In this document: positions 12,421 to 23,370 of the stretch, in pieces | How positions within the stretch are numbered: the stretch's first letter is position 1 | How the letters are laid out: each line of letters starts with the position of its first letter | Assembly: GCA_018417955.1 (NCBI GenBank) | Contig: JACTVC010000017.1 | Coordinates: 806,001-870,000 of the forward strand | Reading direction: 5' to 3' | Source of the DNA: Laccaria trichodermophora | Lineage: Eukaryota > Basidiomycota > Agaricomycetes > Agaricales > Hydnangiaceae | DNA length: 64,000 bases | Made by a program: the position numbers and the translations under genes | Notes under the pieces: generated by a model | The model's database searches: none | What the model saw: only the letters and a program-made list of their open reading frames with translations | What the model was told of the DNA's origin: nothing

Positions 12421-12810
12421 AAAAAACTCTATGGTTTTCGATTAATCATGAGCCTTTTCAATAGAAGTTTTGATTAATCAAATCGCTTTGTTTAATCATA
12501 CTCTAAGTACTCCAAGGGCATTTTGGGTCATAGTAATTCCTGAAGGGAAGTTTAAAACTTGATTAAAACAAACCTGATTGAGTCTTGGTTTAAATAAATA
12601 TGAAATAATCTTGATTGGAAGGAATCTTGATTTGATTAAATGGTATACACAAGGGATGATTAAAAAAAGAACAAGTTTGAATATGACCTGATTAAAAACT
12701 TCAAAATGATCCTACACCATCACACTACTCAGTGATGGGGACATAATCATAACCGGGCCTATGGAGGTGATCAGTGTCAAACGTTACTACAAGACTGGGG
12801 TTGGATCATC

Positions 12811-15348
12811 TTACCTCTTCTTGAGGGGACAGCCATCCAGACCAACGACTGTGGGTACCTTTGCAGTGACCAGAGTCGGAACAAGGTTGGGTCGTTTCCT
12901 CTTTCGTGAAGGTCGTGTTGAATCTTGAATGGTGGCTACAGTCTCGTGTGGGGTGAATGCCACTACCACCCCAGGTGCGCTCACAACTGGGGGAGAGTTT
13001 GAAATGGTTGGCGCCAGTGGCGATGCTGAAGAGTCTTGGCCAATAAGGTGATCACTGTGGCCCCTTTGACCACCACGACAGCCTCCACAACCACGGCCAC
13101 ATGCACCACAGGTTGTGTTGTGGTTGCCTATGTAAAATTATTGCTCAGTGATGCGACGATAATGGTAAATTTACTAACCTTCAGGCTTCTTCAGTGCACC
13201 AGTACTCCTGACAGCCATGGCATTGCCCTCACGGCCCTCATCCTTATCATGACTCCCATCTGTAGCTTCCTCCTGAGAACCACCAACTCCTGTGGTATCG
13301 TGCATCTCATGGCTTCCCCCATTGATACTCCCACCCGCTGCAGGAACAACGCCAATGGTATCTGTGCCTCCAACAACACCCACAGATATGGCGGCTTGCC
13401 CTTCATGGTTGTTGTGACTGATGCTGGCACCTATGGAAGTGACGCCAATGGCTTCAGCACCTGTGGAGGCAATGCAAATGGCTTTGGCAACTGTGGAGGC
13501 AACACCAATGGCTTCGGCACCTGTGGAGGCAACACCAACGGCTTCAGCACCTGTGGGAGCGACGCCAATGGCTTCAGCACCGCTCTGGTTGATGCGCTCA
13601 CTCGTGGAGGAAACAACACCAACATCTCTCCCCTGAGAAGGAAGAGCACCGGCAGCACCAGCTTGGTCCTCATGTCTGGAATGTCCATCATCACCAGCGT
13701 CATGGTCATGACCTACTTGCTTCTCAATACCAGAGATCCTATCCTGGATCTCTGACTTCAGACGGAATCTGAATGGGTTCGGAGACGAGGAGGATTGAAT
13801 GAAGAAGGGTGGAAGGGCATATAGATTGGGGAGTGTGAGGAGTTCCGGGGCAACCAGGTGGCATGGAAGCTCAAAGATTGTCGTGTCGTAGTATATGTCG
13901 GGCTTTGCAGAAATGTCCTCCCAAGGAACAGACGGCATTTGAGAATCGAATGGCCATGAAAAAACTGAAAGCACGATCGGCATTTATCTGCGTGACTGTG
14001 TGTTTGACGTACCCCATAGCTCTGTGAGATATGTCTTTAGCATCGACTGGACCATCGGTGGTGAGCCCATCATAAAATCAACATCGGGGCATATCGGGAT
14101 GCCACTGTCATTGCGTTCCAGTCGTGTTACAATTGGTTTACCTGTGATCAATTGTGTTCAACTCAACTGACAGGATAATGGCTACAAGTTACGCACATGG
14201 CAGGACCACCTCTGCGTGGTTGAACCAGTCATCTTGCAATGCCTCCCAGTTGCTTGGGGTGTCATTAATTAGGCTACCCGTATGTTTGTCATATCCGGTA
14301 TAAACACTGAAAGTTCAAATCAGTTTTGTCCAAGATCTCGAAGCAAACATGAGGGAACTTACATGCCACTCTCAACTGTGTCGTTTTGGTCACAAAAAGC
14401 ATATGAGACGCTGAGTATGATTGAGCCAAGGCAGCCACTTTGAATCAATGTCCGTAAGGCCAAGAGAACTTTGGATGAAAACTTGGCCTGGTTTCTGCAT
14501 CAACATGTTAGTCACATGAAGCAGATGAAAAATCGACCAACGCACTTCAGAATGTCATTCACGATAACTTCAGCTTTTGCTACCCATTCTTCTTGGTTAG
14601 CCTGAGTCCAAAGCCTCTTGACAGCCTTGTTACATGCACCGCCAGCAGGAATCTTCTCCTTTTCTAAAATTTGCTTGTACAGCGTGTCGATTTTGGCCTC
14701 TTTCTCGAGGATAAACAAACTCTTGCCCAATATTTCGAGCTGAAACAACGAAGGGGCAGGCAGGGACTGGGCTGCAGAAGGTGTCGTGGTAGCCAAAGAT
14801 AAGTTCTTGAGAGCCTTGGGCTTCATTTTGTTGTTGGCGTGATTTGTGAGGCGGTGCATAATGGCCTAAATAGAAAAGAACGTTAGGCAAGGGGAAAGGA
14901 AGAACATTGGGGGATATACACACCTCAAGCCACCCTTTTCGTCTCTCTTTTCTTCGCTCTCTCACTTCCCTCTCCTTCTCGCCTTCATTGTCTGACTCGT
15001 CCTCACTCATTAGTCTGGGTGATCCCGGTCCCACAAAGGTTTGAAAAGTTCCAGATCCAACAAACGCCCCACAATCTCTTGCTTTACTTTAGTGAGATCT
15101 TTCTTGTGCGCTTTCCAATCAGGGTTCAACTTGTGAACTTGCTCTTCGAAGCCGGGGATCTCCGCATCAATCGCTGCATTCTGTGCAGCTGAGAACTGCC
15201 AGATAGTGGGTTTGGCTCCACGTCCCATGTTATAACTGGAGGCGGCAAGTTGTTGTTGTTCTGGAGAGTGTGGTTGGGTTGGAGGTGGGGGGGGCGGCAA
15301 GTTGTTGTTGTTTAGGAGAGTGTGGTTGGGTTGGAGGTGGGCGGGCAC
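12811..15348 (-). CDS. KDZ element cargo gene 1: basic, repeat-containing nuclear-type protein
   Basis: Unknown function. The minus-strand exons run from about 15348 to a TAA at 12811-12813. The N-terminal part has a Pro/Gln-rich stretch, then a helical region with WQFSAAQNAAIDAEIPG. A second block (14.86-14.53 kb) contains KRLWTQANQEEWVAKAE, followed by an exon with FSSKVLLALRTLIQSG (14.49-14.37 kb). A later exon holds about five copies of a TGAEAIGVAS-like decapeptide (13430-13600). The last exon starts after a GT-AG intron at about 13130-13180. It has a Cys/Gly/Arg-rich CGACGRGCGGCRGGQRG segment and a KRKRP basic motif near the end. The join at about 15010-15030 is unresolved (stop or frameshift). 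It resembles the large cargo gene of the second KDZ element in gene order and in one helical exon. Confidence 0.55.
13430..13600 (-). repeat. 30-bp minisatellite coding a decapeptide
   Basis: About five tandem copies of a 30-bp unit (GGCTTCAGCACCTGTGGAGG-like on the plus strand) encode TGAEAIGVAS-type decapeptides on the minus strand, inside cargo gene 1. Period and frame are conserved, so copy-number changes keep the protein in frame. Confidence 0.8.
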
Positions 15349-16600
15349 TGGGGTGATCCTTTGGTGAGTAAGATTGTGAGAAGAGGATTCATTTGAGGCG
15401 CAGGTGGCAAGAGATTGGTGGCTTGTAGGTGGCCATGGCTGATGGCCACTACAGGCCAGTCACAATGTCAAGATCTGCACAACGTGAAGAGCCGCACAAT
15501 GCAAAGGCAAAGAGCCACACAACGTGAAGGCAAAGAGCCGCACAACACAGATGTGAAGAGCCGCACAACGCAAATGCGAAGAGTGGGGTGGCCATAGTAG
15601 CACTCTGTAACCGAAGAGGAACACCTCTGAGCTATATAATGTATTTACCAGCACTAAACTGGTGGTTTATGGTGGGGGTTGGTCAAAGGGCCACCAAGGT
15701 TTAATTCAATTTTGGATCTACTCATGTGGTTTTTAAAATTCTGGGGCTCCCTTGATCCCAGAACAAGTTGTGAGGGCATTTTATCAGTGAAGATTTCTAC
15801 TAAAATGTATCATAAATGCTGATATAATTGAGTACTGCCAAATTGAGGAGCCCCAATTTTCATATCTCGGCCAGTTATGCAGATATCTACAAATGGTCTA
15901 GAGGAAATCTTCCTCTTGTGGAAAGGAGTTGATTGTCAAGACTGATAAGAAAAATAAGGTTTTTTGCATGAGAAGTTCTGCTTGTCACCAACAGGTGGTG
16001 ACTAGGTGAAGAGCTCCATAGGTGGCCAATTCCTTAGCACTCTGTTATTAGCCATGGATACTTGTGCTACTCACCAAAATTTCCAGGTCTTCTGAATAGC
16101 CATACATCAGGTTGAAAAGCGAAGAGGATTGACAAGGCGAACATGAAGGAGTGCATGAGGACTCAGTTGATGGCAAGGATACTGGAGTTTGGCTTTGTTT
16201 ATTAGCATTGTCCACTACAATGTTGCTACAATGTAAGAGAGTCGATGCCAGATGCAGTGACAACAGCATGTCCTGTGCCTCTGAAACTTCGTCAGTACAC
16301 TTCTATGTCTATACCCTTATATTTTCTAGCTTTATTTTACCTTAGTGAGTGACACCCCGGTCAGTGGAGGGGGGTTTAATTGGACGGAAGGGTCATGTGC
16401 CTTCAAATCGGATGAATGTAAAACATGCGGATGCAGACTCAGTAAGACTTGAAATACATGCGCACAACTCTGAATGCGGAGGTGGGTCGCAGGGTATGTA
16501 TCCTGGTGAAAGAAACAAGGTATAGATGTGTTTATCATTGGGGTCATTGCTCCATTCCATAATGCTATGTAGGCTTTAATTCGTATTACAATGTATAAAT
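15349..16600. other. KDZ element interior without a clear gene
   Basis: It contains a small minisatellite (about 15480-15590) of AAGAGCCGCACAACG-like units. The rest is stop-rich AT-richer DNA. No supported gene or RNA was seen. Confidence 0.4.
15480..15590. repeat. Short imperfect minisatellite
   Basis: Units of roughly 20-30 bp built on AAGAGCC(G/A)CACAACG are repeated about five times with changes. Confidence 0.65.
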
Positions 16601-17774
16601 TTAATCATCGTCAATGATTATGACTTCTCTCTTATTATTGAAGCCAGTGTTTCGGCGTTTCAAATTACTTCCACCTTCACCAATGTCACCATTGTCTGAC
16701 TTTCTCTTAAGTGGTATGGCGTCCTTGGTACACATTACCTTCTCCTTCCCTTTCCCTCCAAAACGTGACAAATTTCTGCTGCCATCTTCCCAATCATCAA
16801 CTTGTGAGAGCCATTCAGCGAGACCTTTACAATCCTTATCCTTGAAGTGGAGTGGTCGGATTATTATGGGGGCATCGTCGTGGATATTGTATGAACTAAA
16901 GGTCACGATGGGAAGAAAGCATCCATGGAAGGTATCATAAATTGTGAAGGGAGTCCGAGGAAAATTGGTTATTTGACGAAATTCTTCATCAACGTAGGGT
17001 GCATAGCATCCCAAATCGAAGGGGTGACTAAGTTGAATGGGATCATTGTGCTTCTGTCAGAAAGCAATGTAAAACTGAAGAGTTATTATTTGAGTAGGAA
17101 TGACGAACCACAAGAAAAATAACCACCAGGAGAGAACAGTCGGTTTCATCATGTTGAGTTTCTAGTAAAGAAATGGTTAGTCAATATATCAATAAGATAA
17201 ACGCGCTGAATACCAATTGACCCAGCCTTAGAACGATCTGCTTCTCAAAGTCTAGCTTCTACAAAAAGGGTTATTAAAGATAAGAAAGACGATGAAGGCA
17301 TTGAATACCAATTGGCCCAGCCTTCTCGTCAAGTCCCTCAATCGCTTGCCTGGCTCTATTCCAGGTCAATCGATCCATTGGCTTTGTTTCGCCTTTGCAA
17401 CGAACATTGTGAGGGCTTAAACACTAGTAGGAATAGTTATATCAATTGAAAACATCACACATAAATGCATAAGCAATGCAACTCACAAACCAAGACCGTT
17501 GTCCCAGCTCTCCAGGATGCTTTTGCCCCATGGACAAATTGGAAACATGCTGGTGCCCCTTCGGACACATGGGAACCACAAGCTGAGGAACGAGCGCATC
17601 AAGAATCTTGTAGTTCCTGCTTCGGTCCTTCATGGAATTGCACTGGTGGGTAAGGGGATATGTGTGAGTAGCAAAGTTCAATGTTTCAACATGATATAGG
17701 TAGCTGGCTTGACCATCTGGATTGTTTACTCTGTGCTTTGACCCACACTGATCGAAAAGACTCACAATTGTCAT
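16601..17774 (-). CDS. KDZ element cargo gene 2, unknown function
   Basis: Minus-strand gene, family not recognised. The first supported exon (about 17774-17508) contains the Cys/His-bearing VVPMCPKGHQHVSNLS, reminiscent of small GRF-like zinc ribbons, then QKHPGELGQRSWF before a GTGAGT donor. The next exon continues with VRCKGETKPMDRLTWNRARQAI. The final exon (about 17040-16601) has CYAPYVDEEFRQITNFPRTPF, an acidic/aromatic middle, and a basic tail with KRKSD and KRR. The order fits one gene of three or more exons, but I could not fix every junction. Function is not inferred beyond possible nucleic-acid binding. Confidence 0.45.
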
Positions 17775-18843
17775 AATTGTGGGATGGAGACCAAAGACGG
17801 ATGCAGGACGAGCACAAGATCCATTTGGCTGACCTTGTTGCTCACCATCACTCTAGCAATCAGATACAAAGTCTTTGACTTTGTTGTTTTATTATCAATG
17901 GCGTTTCGATGGCAAATAATAAAAATGTCAATGGCCCCAGCAAAGATTTTATTGCAATGGCAAAGCGAAAGTCTATCAAGAAAAGGGAAGGGCTACAGAA
18001 ATAATGTTTGTACACCAGTAAGCACTACATGAATTTGGAACAAAACCACGCATTCTCACAGATATCTGTAAATTTCCATATTTGCTGAGTAGGGATTGAA
18101 CTCATGGCTTCAGGAATCAGGCGCACCACACGTTATACACAGAAGGCAGCCCATTAGACTGTTACACCAAAGGAACATTGTAAGATAAGTATCTCAGAGT
18201 ACTATCACACTCCCTGGTTCAAACTCCAGGACCATTGTAGCCAAACATTACAAATTTCGTGCATCGCTGTTTCTATCCACCTTCAACAAATCTCGTGCAT
18301 CGCTGTTTCTAGCACCAAGCATCAACCTTCAACAGCAGCTGTAGGCAATTCTCAGGAAGCCACAAGGGACAATCATTCAGCCACAGTGGGGAATTGAGAA
18401 AAAGGGAGATGGGTGAGTTATGTGTTTTAGTGGAAGTGGCAGCTGCGCTCTTATGTTCTGAGATGCCTATGGAACGGGAAGATGTCTGTGGTTGCGACGG
18501 GTTACGCCAAGACTGCAGTATGTTTCACAGCGCAATGTTTTTCTAATCCCATTTGAACAGCGGACGAAATCTTTCTTCAACGATACCTCCTTCTGTTCCA
18601 TCCTGATCACACATCCTCGAGGCATCTCCGTTACAACACCAAATTCAAAATCGACGCTTCTGGAACCTGGCGCACAGTGCCCTCGCAGACTGCATAGCTG
18701 CATCAATCGATGTCTGTATTGAGTTTGCAAGGTCATAGTGTTGTTGTTTCAGAAGGGTTCAAGCGGCCACAGGTTATGGGCCACTGCACAACTCAGTGAC
18801 TCGCGAAACATTTGCACTGCGATTGCGTCCCTTCTCAGCCCCA
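17775..18843. other. Intergenic region upstream of KDZ transposase
   Basis: It contains a tRNA-like sequence on the minus strand at about 18085-18175 and a tandem CGTGCATCGCTGTTTCTA-type duplication at about 18258-18312. The presumed divergent promoter of the transposase also lies here. No protein gene is supported. Confidence 0.4.
18085..18175 (-). repeat. tRNA-like, possibly SINE-derived sequence
   Basis: On the minus strand a TGGTGTAACAGTCTAATGGG box-A-like stretch is followed about 55 bases later by GAGTTCAATCCCTA, a good box-B match. The arms do not fold into a clean tRNA. It could be a degraded tRNA or the head of a SINE. Confidence 0.3.
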
Positions 18844-21800
18844 ATGCCACCCAAGACCGTCAATCTCAAGAAAAGAAACGCTGCGCTGGCGGAAATCTAC
18901 GCAGAGGCGAATGCTCACACAAGGAAACAAACACGAATTGGTACACAGATGCTTACAACCAACACCGAAAGTCGGATGAAGACCGTTGAGCTCCCTCCCA
19001 CCACTCCCCAACTTGCCACTCAACATTCAGCTCAAGAGTCTATGCGACTGCCTCTCGGAAGCTCACCACCAGAAGAAACGGAACCATCCCACCAGGAGGA
19101 GGACTTTCTGAAGAAGAAAACACAGGTACACTGTGTGTAATTAAAGCTCACACGTCTTGCTCATGATACCAGGTGTCAACGCTTCTAGATGGGTTCATTT
19201 CTATCGTGCCTTGTCTCATTCAGCATATCCTCAACCGTGAGGCTAATCTCGTCGCCTCCAAGGCTTGCTCTTGTGGCGTAGGCAAGTGCCTTGTTCAATG
19301 TGACGATTGCACAGCTTACAAAACATCCTGCGCAGAGTGTTTTATTGGTGCACATCAAACTCTCCCTTTCCACTGGGCCTGAGTTTGGGACGAAGAACAG
19401 CACTTCTTTGTTCGTCAAGACATTTCACGTTTGCGACCTGAGGGCTATGCACACCAGCTCGGTGCGCCTTGCCCAAATCCAGCGAGCAAAAACAATATCC
19501 TCTTCCAGGCCATTGACACCAATGGCATTCACAAAACAAAATTCCGTTTCTGCAGGTGTGGCAATATGGATCGGGTGGATCAACTCATGGAAGAAGGTCT
19601 CTTTCCAGCGACCGTAGAGAGGCCAACCATGGCATTTACTTTAAATGTCCTCAAACAATTTCATATCCATCACTTAGAGTCCAAGGAATCAGCATATGAC
19701 TTCATTGGGGCTTTACGACGATTGATGGATAATGCCTTCGCACATGAAGTTGCTGTAAGTCCCCACCACCTCCTCTTCGCCCCAGACTAATATCATAGAT
19801 CCAAGAATCCCTATTCCCAGTTCTGTCCTGTGATGCGGATCTACCGTGTAACCACAGCCACCAAGCGGTTGGGACAGGCACATGGAATTGATTGGCTTTT
19901 GTGTAATCGTCCTGCCGGAAATCTCATGGTGTACTGTCCTTCTTGTCCAGAGCTGGGACTTAACATGGAGGTCGGATGGGAACGAACACCACCTGAGTTC
20001 TGGTAAGTCTTCTGCACTAAAAGTGATCTTCTCTTATCATCGTCTAAATTAGTCATCTGAATCAAACCCAAGACATGGCAGATGGAAATCACCACGTGAA
20101 CAAGTTTGCTAAAAATTCTGATCCTGATGATGTCTCCCTCTTTGCAGGTAAACCTTATTTTCCTGATGAAGCTGAGTACCAGCAGTACCTACAAAATGTA
20201 AACCGGTGGCCTGCTCTGCCGCAGGAGGTGGATTGATTTCTATCTCACTAAAGAACATTATTGACCATAATCAACATGTAGAAAACTGCCTGTGCTCATC
20301 TCAATGCTGTCAACAAGCAAAACCGCAAGAAGTTCAAGAACGTGGACACCACAGGGATCGTAAACATCCAATGTCCCCATGTTTTCATCAAATCAAGCAT
20401 TGACCTCCAACTTGGTGAAAAGTATCTTCTTCTTCTTTCAGCTAATGATACATATACTACCACTGATCCTCAATGCAGATTCGCGAACACAGATTATGCT
20501 CTCATGCACTCTATACGGCAACATCGAAGTCAGGGCGACACTGGCATAGACTCCAAGTTCCTCAGGAGCCTCGATCACCTTGTCTCATATGACATCTCCT
20601 GCACTTACTGGGTTAACGTGGTTGACCATTTTCATACTAATTTTCCAGATCTGGTTTCTGACATTGAACGAATCCGCTGGCTAATTCCCCTCGTGCATGT
20701 CCAAAATCACAAGGACAACTGTATGTATTGCTTTGCATCTGCTTACATGGCGAACACTGGTCATTTCCACAGCGAAACAGCAGAGCATTACTGGGCTGAG
20801 TCAAACCAACTTGGAGCCCAGACTCGTCAGATGAACAACAGACATCGTCAAGATACTCTGATTGATCACCACAGTGACTGGAATTGGAAGAAAACCGCAA
20901 TCATGGGTTTGTAACTACCTAGTACTTGCCAGTCAATCCTGATCAAGTTCCTCCCAGCTACCTCACTCTATACTGACATCACAAATGCAAAAGCGCTCTT
21001 TATTCAAAAGCGCGATCATTTTCAGAGCCTCTCGGTTGTATATTGGGATAGGGTTCCAGTCTGGAATCAGGAGGACCTTGTCAGCGTCGAAATTTTAACA
21101 AGAAGAAGGAGGTCGAATGTGTTTACCGTCACAATCCGGGTAAAGGTGAGAGCACTTTTCTGATTCGTTTTTGTACATTGACAGTATTTACTTAATGTTT
21201 AGTTCCCTCTCAAGCGGCGATCTATCAGTTCTTGTTAGGGGTGGGGGATGCAAGTGGGGAGAGAGCGGCGTCTGCTCTGCCCAAATCAGGGGATGAAATT
21301 AGTAGCGCCACATTCTTGAATGAGGCCCTTTATATACAGTCTCTGCAGTAAGTTTCAAAGCCCTCATTTCCTCACATCCGCTAACTGTCTGAACTCAGAC
21401 AAAAATACATGCTCTTGCCAAAAAACAACAAGGCCACCTTTCAAAAAGTGAGGAGAATGAAATCATCGACCGAAGAAAGAAGCTATTGTCACATGTCAAC
21501 AAATGGCGCTCCATCCAAGCGAAGGTCACACCCCAGGTGGCCGACGATGTCCTCCGACAAGCGATTTTGGGAAAGGCCACTGATTGCCCTGAGGATGCCA
21601 CCCTCTTTATCCCATCAGATTATGAAACTCATGCCCTCATCAAGCTCGATATGGTGGCCCTGGGACAGCTAGAGAGGCAACTGCAAGAGGGCGCCACTTT
21701 TGACGCAATCCGAGCTGTTCAGAACATCGTCAAGACAATAGGTGCCCTTGAGCGCAACAAAAAGAAGAACATGTTTGGCCAGGTTGGCATGACCCGAGCC

Positions 21801-22775
21801 AGGGCCAAGGTCACAGACGCCGAGTTCCGCCATGACGTGGCCATCTCTAACTACAATGCATCAAGAGCTGCCATGGTCGCCCTTGGTCTACCAAAGGACA
21901 ACGCTGGCTTCCCTCCATTATCCCTCCATGACACCTTTCGGCGACCCACTCACCTCAAGCGCAAAGTTGGAGACTCAAAAACTAGTGATGGGCACATTTG
22001 GACTACTGGCGTAAATGGTGGCTGCCCCGACACCATACCTGACTCAGAAACTGAGAGAGCGAGCAGTCTACCTGTGGCTACACAGGTATCAAGTCGGAAG
22101 CGTGTGTCGTTTTCAGTGCAAACCTGATTTATTTATTACTAACGTTGTCCTACAGGGAAGGAAGTGAAGGAGGGGTACAACCGCAAGGGCAAGAAACGCC
22201 ACCTCAAGCAACCTACTCTTCTTCCTGATACGATGGAGCTTCCGACACCAGCAGGTGAGTTCAATTCATCAGTGGATATGATTGAGCAACAGACGTTACT
22301 TAGCTCCCCTTGATGATGGGTGGATTTGGCATCTTGGCACCATCGGGAAGGTATCAGAGAACGATTTGAAGGAGTGGGCGGAAGAAGGTTTGTTTTTTCA
22401 ACTGTTCTCGCATACACTAATGTCAGATTGTCAGGAGACCGTGTCCAATGGTTTTGTGCTGAGGCTGAGATGCAGCGTTGGTGGGAGGAGTGGGAGAGGA
22501 AGCAAGCAGAGTTCATGTGTTGTATCTGGAGCTTTGGGAAATTAAGTGACGTCTGGGCTGAACTTTCAAAGTCAAGTACAAGTAAAGGTCATGCCTCATA
22601 CGCACAGAAGAAGTCAGCAATGTTCTCAAGAATGAAACAGGTTGCACAGGCAAAGTTCAACTCAGCTGGGTACACAAATTGCACCCTTGAAGAAGGGCAA
22701 ATCCTTGCCGACCTCATTACAGAAGATCGTTGTAGGATGGATGGACCTAAGTTGAGTGACACACTTTCCAGGTGA
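18844..22775 (+). CDS. KDZ transposase with CxC2-like cysteine region (one internal stop)
   Basis: Transposase of the Kyakuja-Dileera-Zisupton group. It starts MPPKTVNLKKRN and is split by many short introns. The CxC2-like region (19.2-19.8 kb) has ACSCGVGKC, CDDC, then FRFCRCGNMDRVDQLMEEGLF and YDFIGALRRLMDNAF. A CPSCPEL motif follows at about 19.94 kb. The RNase-H-like core (about 20.40-20.90 kb) shows the first Asp in SYDISCTYW, a histidine-rich HVQNHKDNC, and the acidic ETAEHYWAESNQ block, then a conserved DWNWKK. The C-terminal exon has WHLGTIGK and EAEMQRWWEEWERKQAEF, typical of agaricomycete KDZ proteins. One in-frame TGA interrupts the CxC2 region at 19380-19382, so this copy is probably inactive unless read through. 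Confidence 0.82.
19380..19382 (+). other. In-frame TGA in KDZ transposase
   Basis: The frame reads ...LPFHWA, TGA, VWDEEQHFF... and continues undisturbed. One substitution in an otherwise conserved stretch suggests recent loss of function. Confidence 0.7.
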
Positions 22776-23370
22776 AGCTTCTATTTCCCTCATCTTATAC
22801 TCAACTAATTGACAGCTATTTGTAGTGGAGAGCTTGCAACAATGTCATTCCCTTCATCTTCCTCTTCCCCCTCGTCTTCGTCTTCCCCCTCATCCCCCTC
22901 ATCCCCCTCATCCCCCTGATCCTTTGACAACACTGTTTACCCTCTCTTCCTTTTCCGTGTCCCCTTCTTTTCTTTTCTTCTCTCATCCCCATCACCTTCC
23001 TTGTCTCAACTTCTTTGTTCACCTTGTCTTCCCCAATGCTTTCTTTTTTATGTACGTGCGATCTGTCTCATACCTCCGCTCTGAACACTAATTTTCCCTT
23101 CCCAGCCAGCAATCCTTAATCTTGTTTAAATTATATTTATATTCGTGCTAATCAAGCTCAATCTGGTGAGTTCATCAATCTTGTGTGGTTAACTCAATAG
23201 TAATATCTTGATTTATAGTGATTAATTGAATCAAGATTGGTAGTATAATCATGATTATATAGGTTTATCTTCGGAAAAAAACATGTACCAGTAGATTAAA
23301 CAAATGCTTTTGATTAATCAAAATTTCTATTGAAAAGGTCTTCGATTAATCGAAATCTATATGATTACAG
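22776..23370. other. KDZ element right end: low complexity and subterminal repeats
   Basis: A CCCCTCATC-type simple repeat (22850-22920) is followed by AT-rich DNA with many TTGATTAA words and the right terminal repeat. No gene is seen. Confidence 0.6.

Larger units (their letters stand above)
12421..23370 (+). mobile_element. KDZ-type DNA transposon, 10.95 kb, nested in the hAT transposase gene
   Basis: The ends form an imperfect inverted repeat of roughly 75 bp. Both contain TTTCGATTAATC, CCTTTTCAATAGAA and TTTTGATTAATCAAA in matching order. Subterminal DNA at both ends (12480-12720 and 23100-23340) is AT-rich and full of TTGATTAA/TTAATCAA words. The element carries a KDZ transposase with a CxC2-like cysteine region on the plus strand. 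Two cargo genes lie on the minus strand. A 7-8 bp target duplication flanks it, matching what is known of the Zisupton/KDZ group. Confidence 0.85.

Noticed and set aside
13036..13755. Open plus-strand frame of 239 codons with Asn/Gly repeats
   Set aside because: It is the reverse reading of the TGAEAIGVAS minisatellite in cargo gene 1. The repeat keeps all frames open.
18200..18240. GGTTCAAACTCC as a second tRNA box B on the plus strand
   Set aside because: No box A at a sensible distance and no foldable arms.
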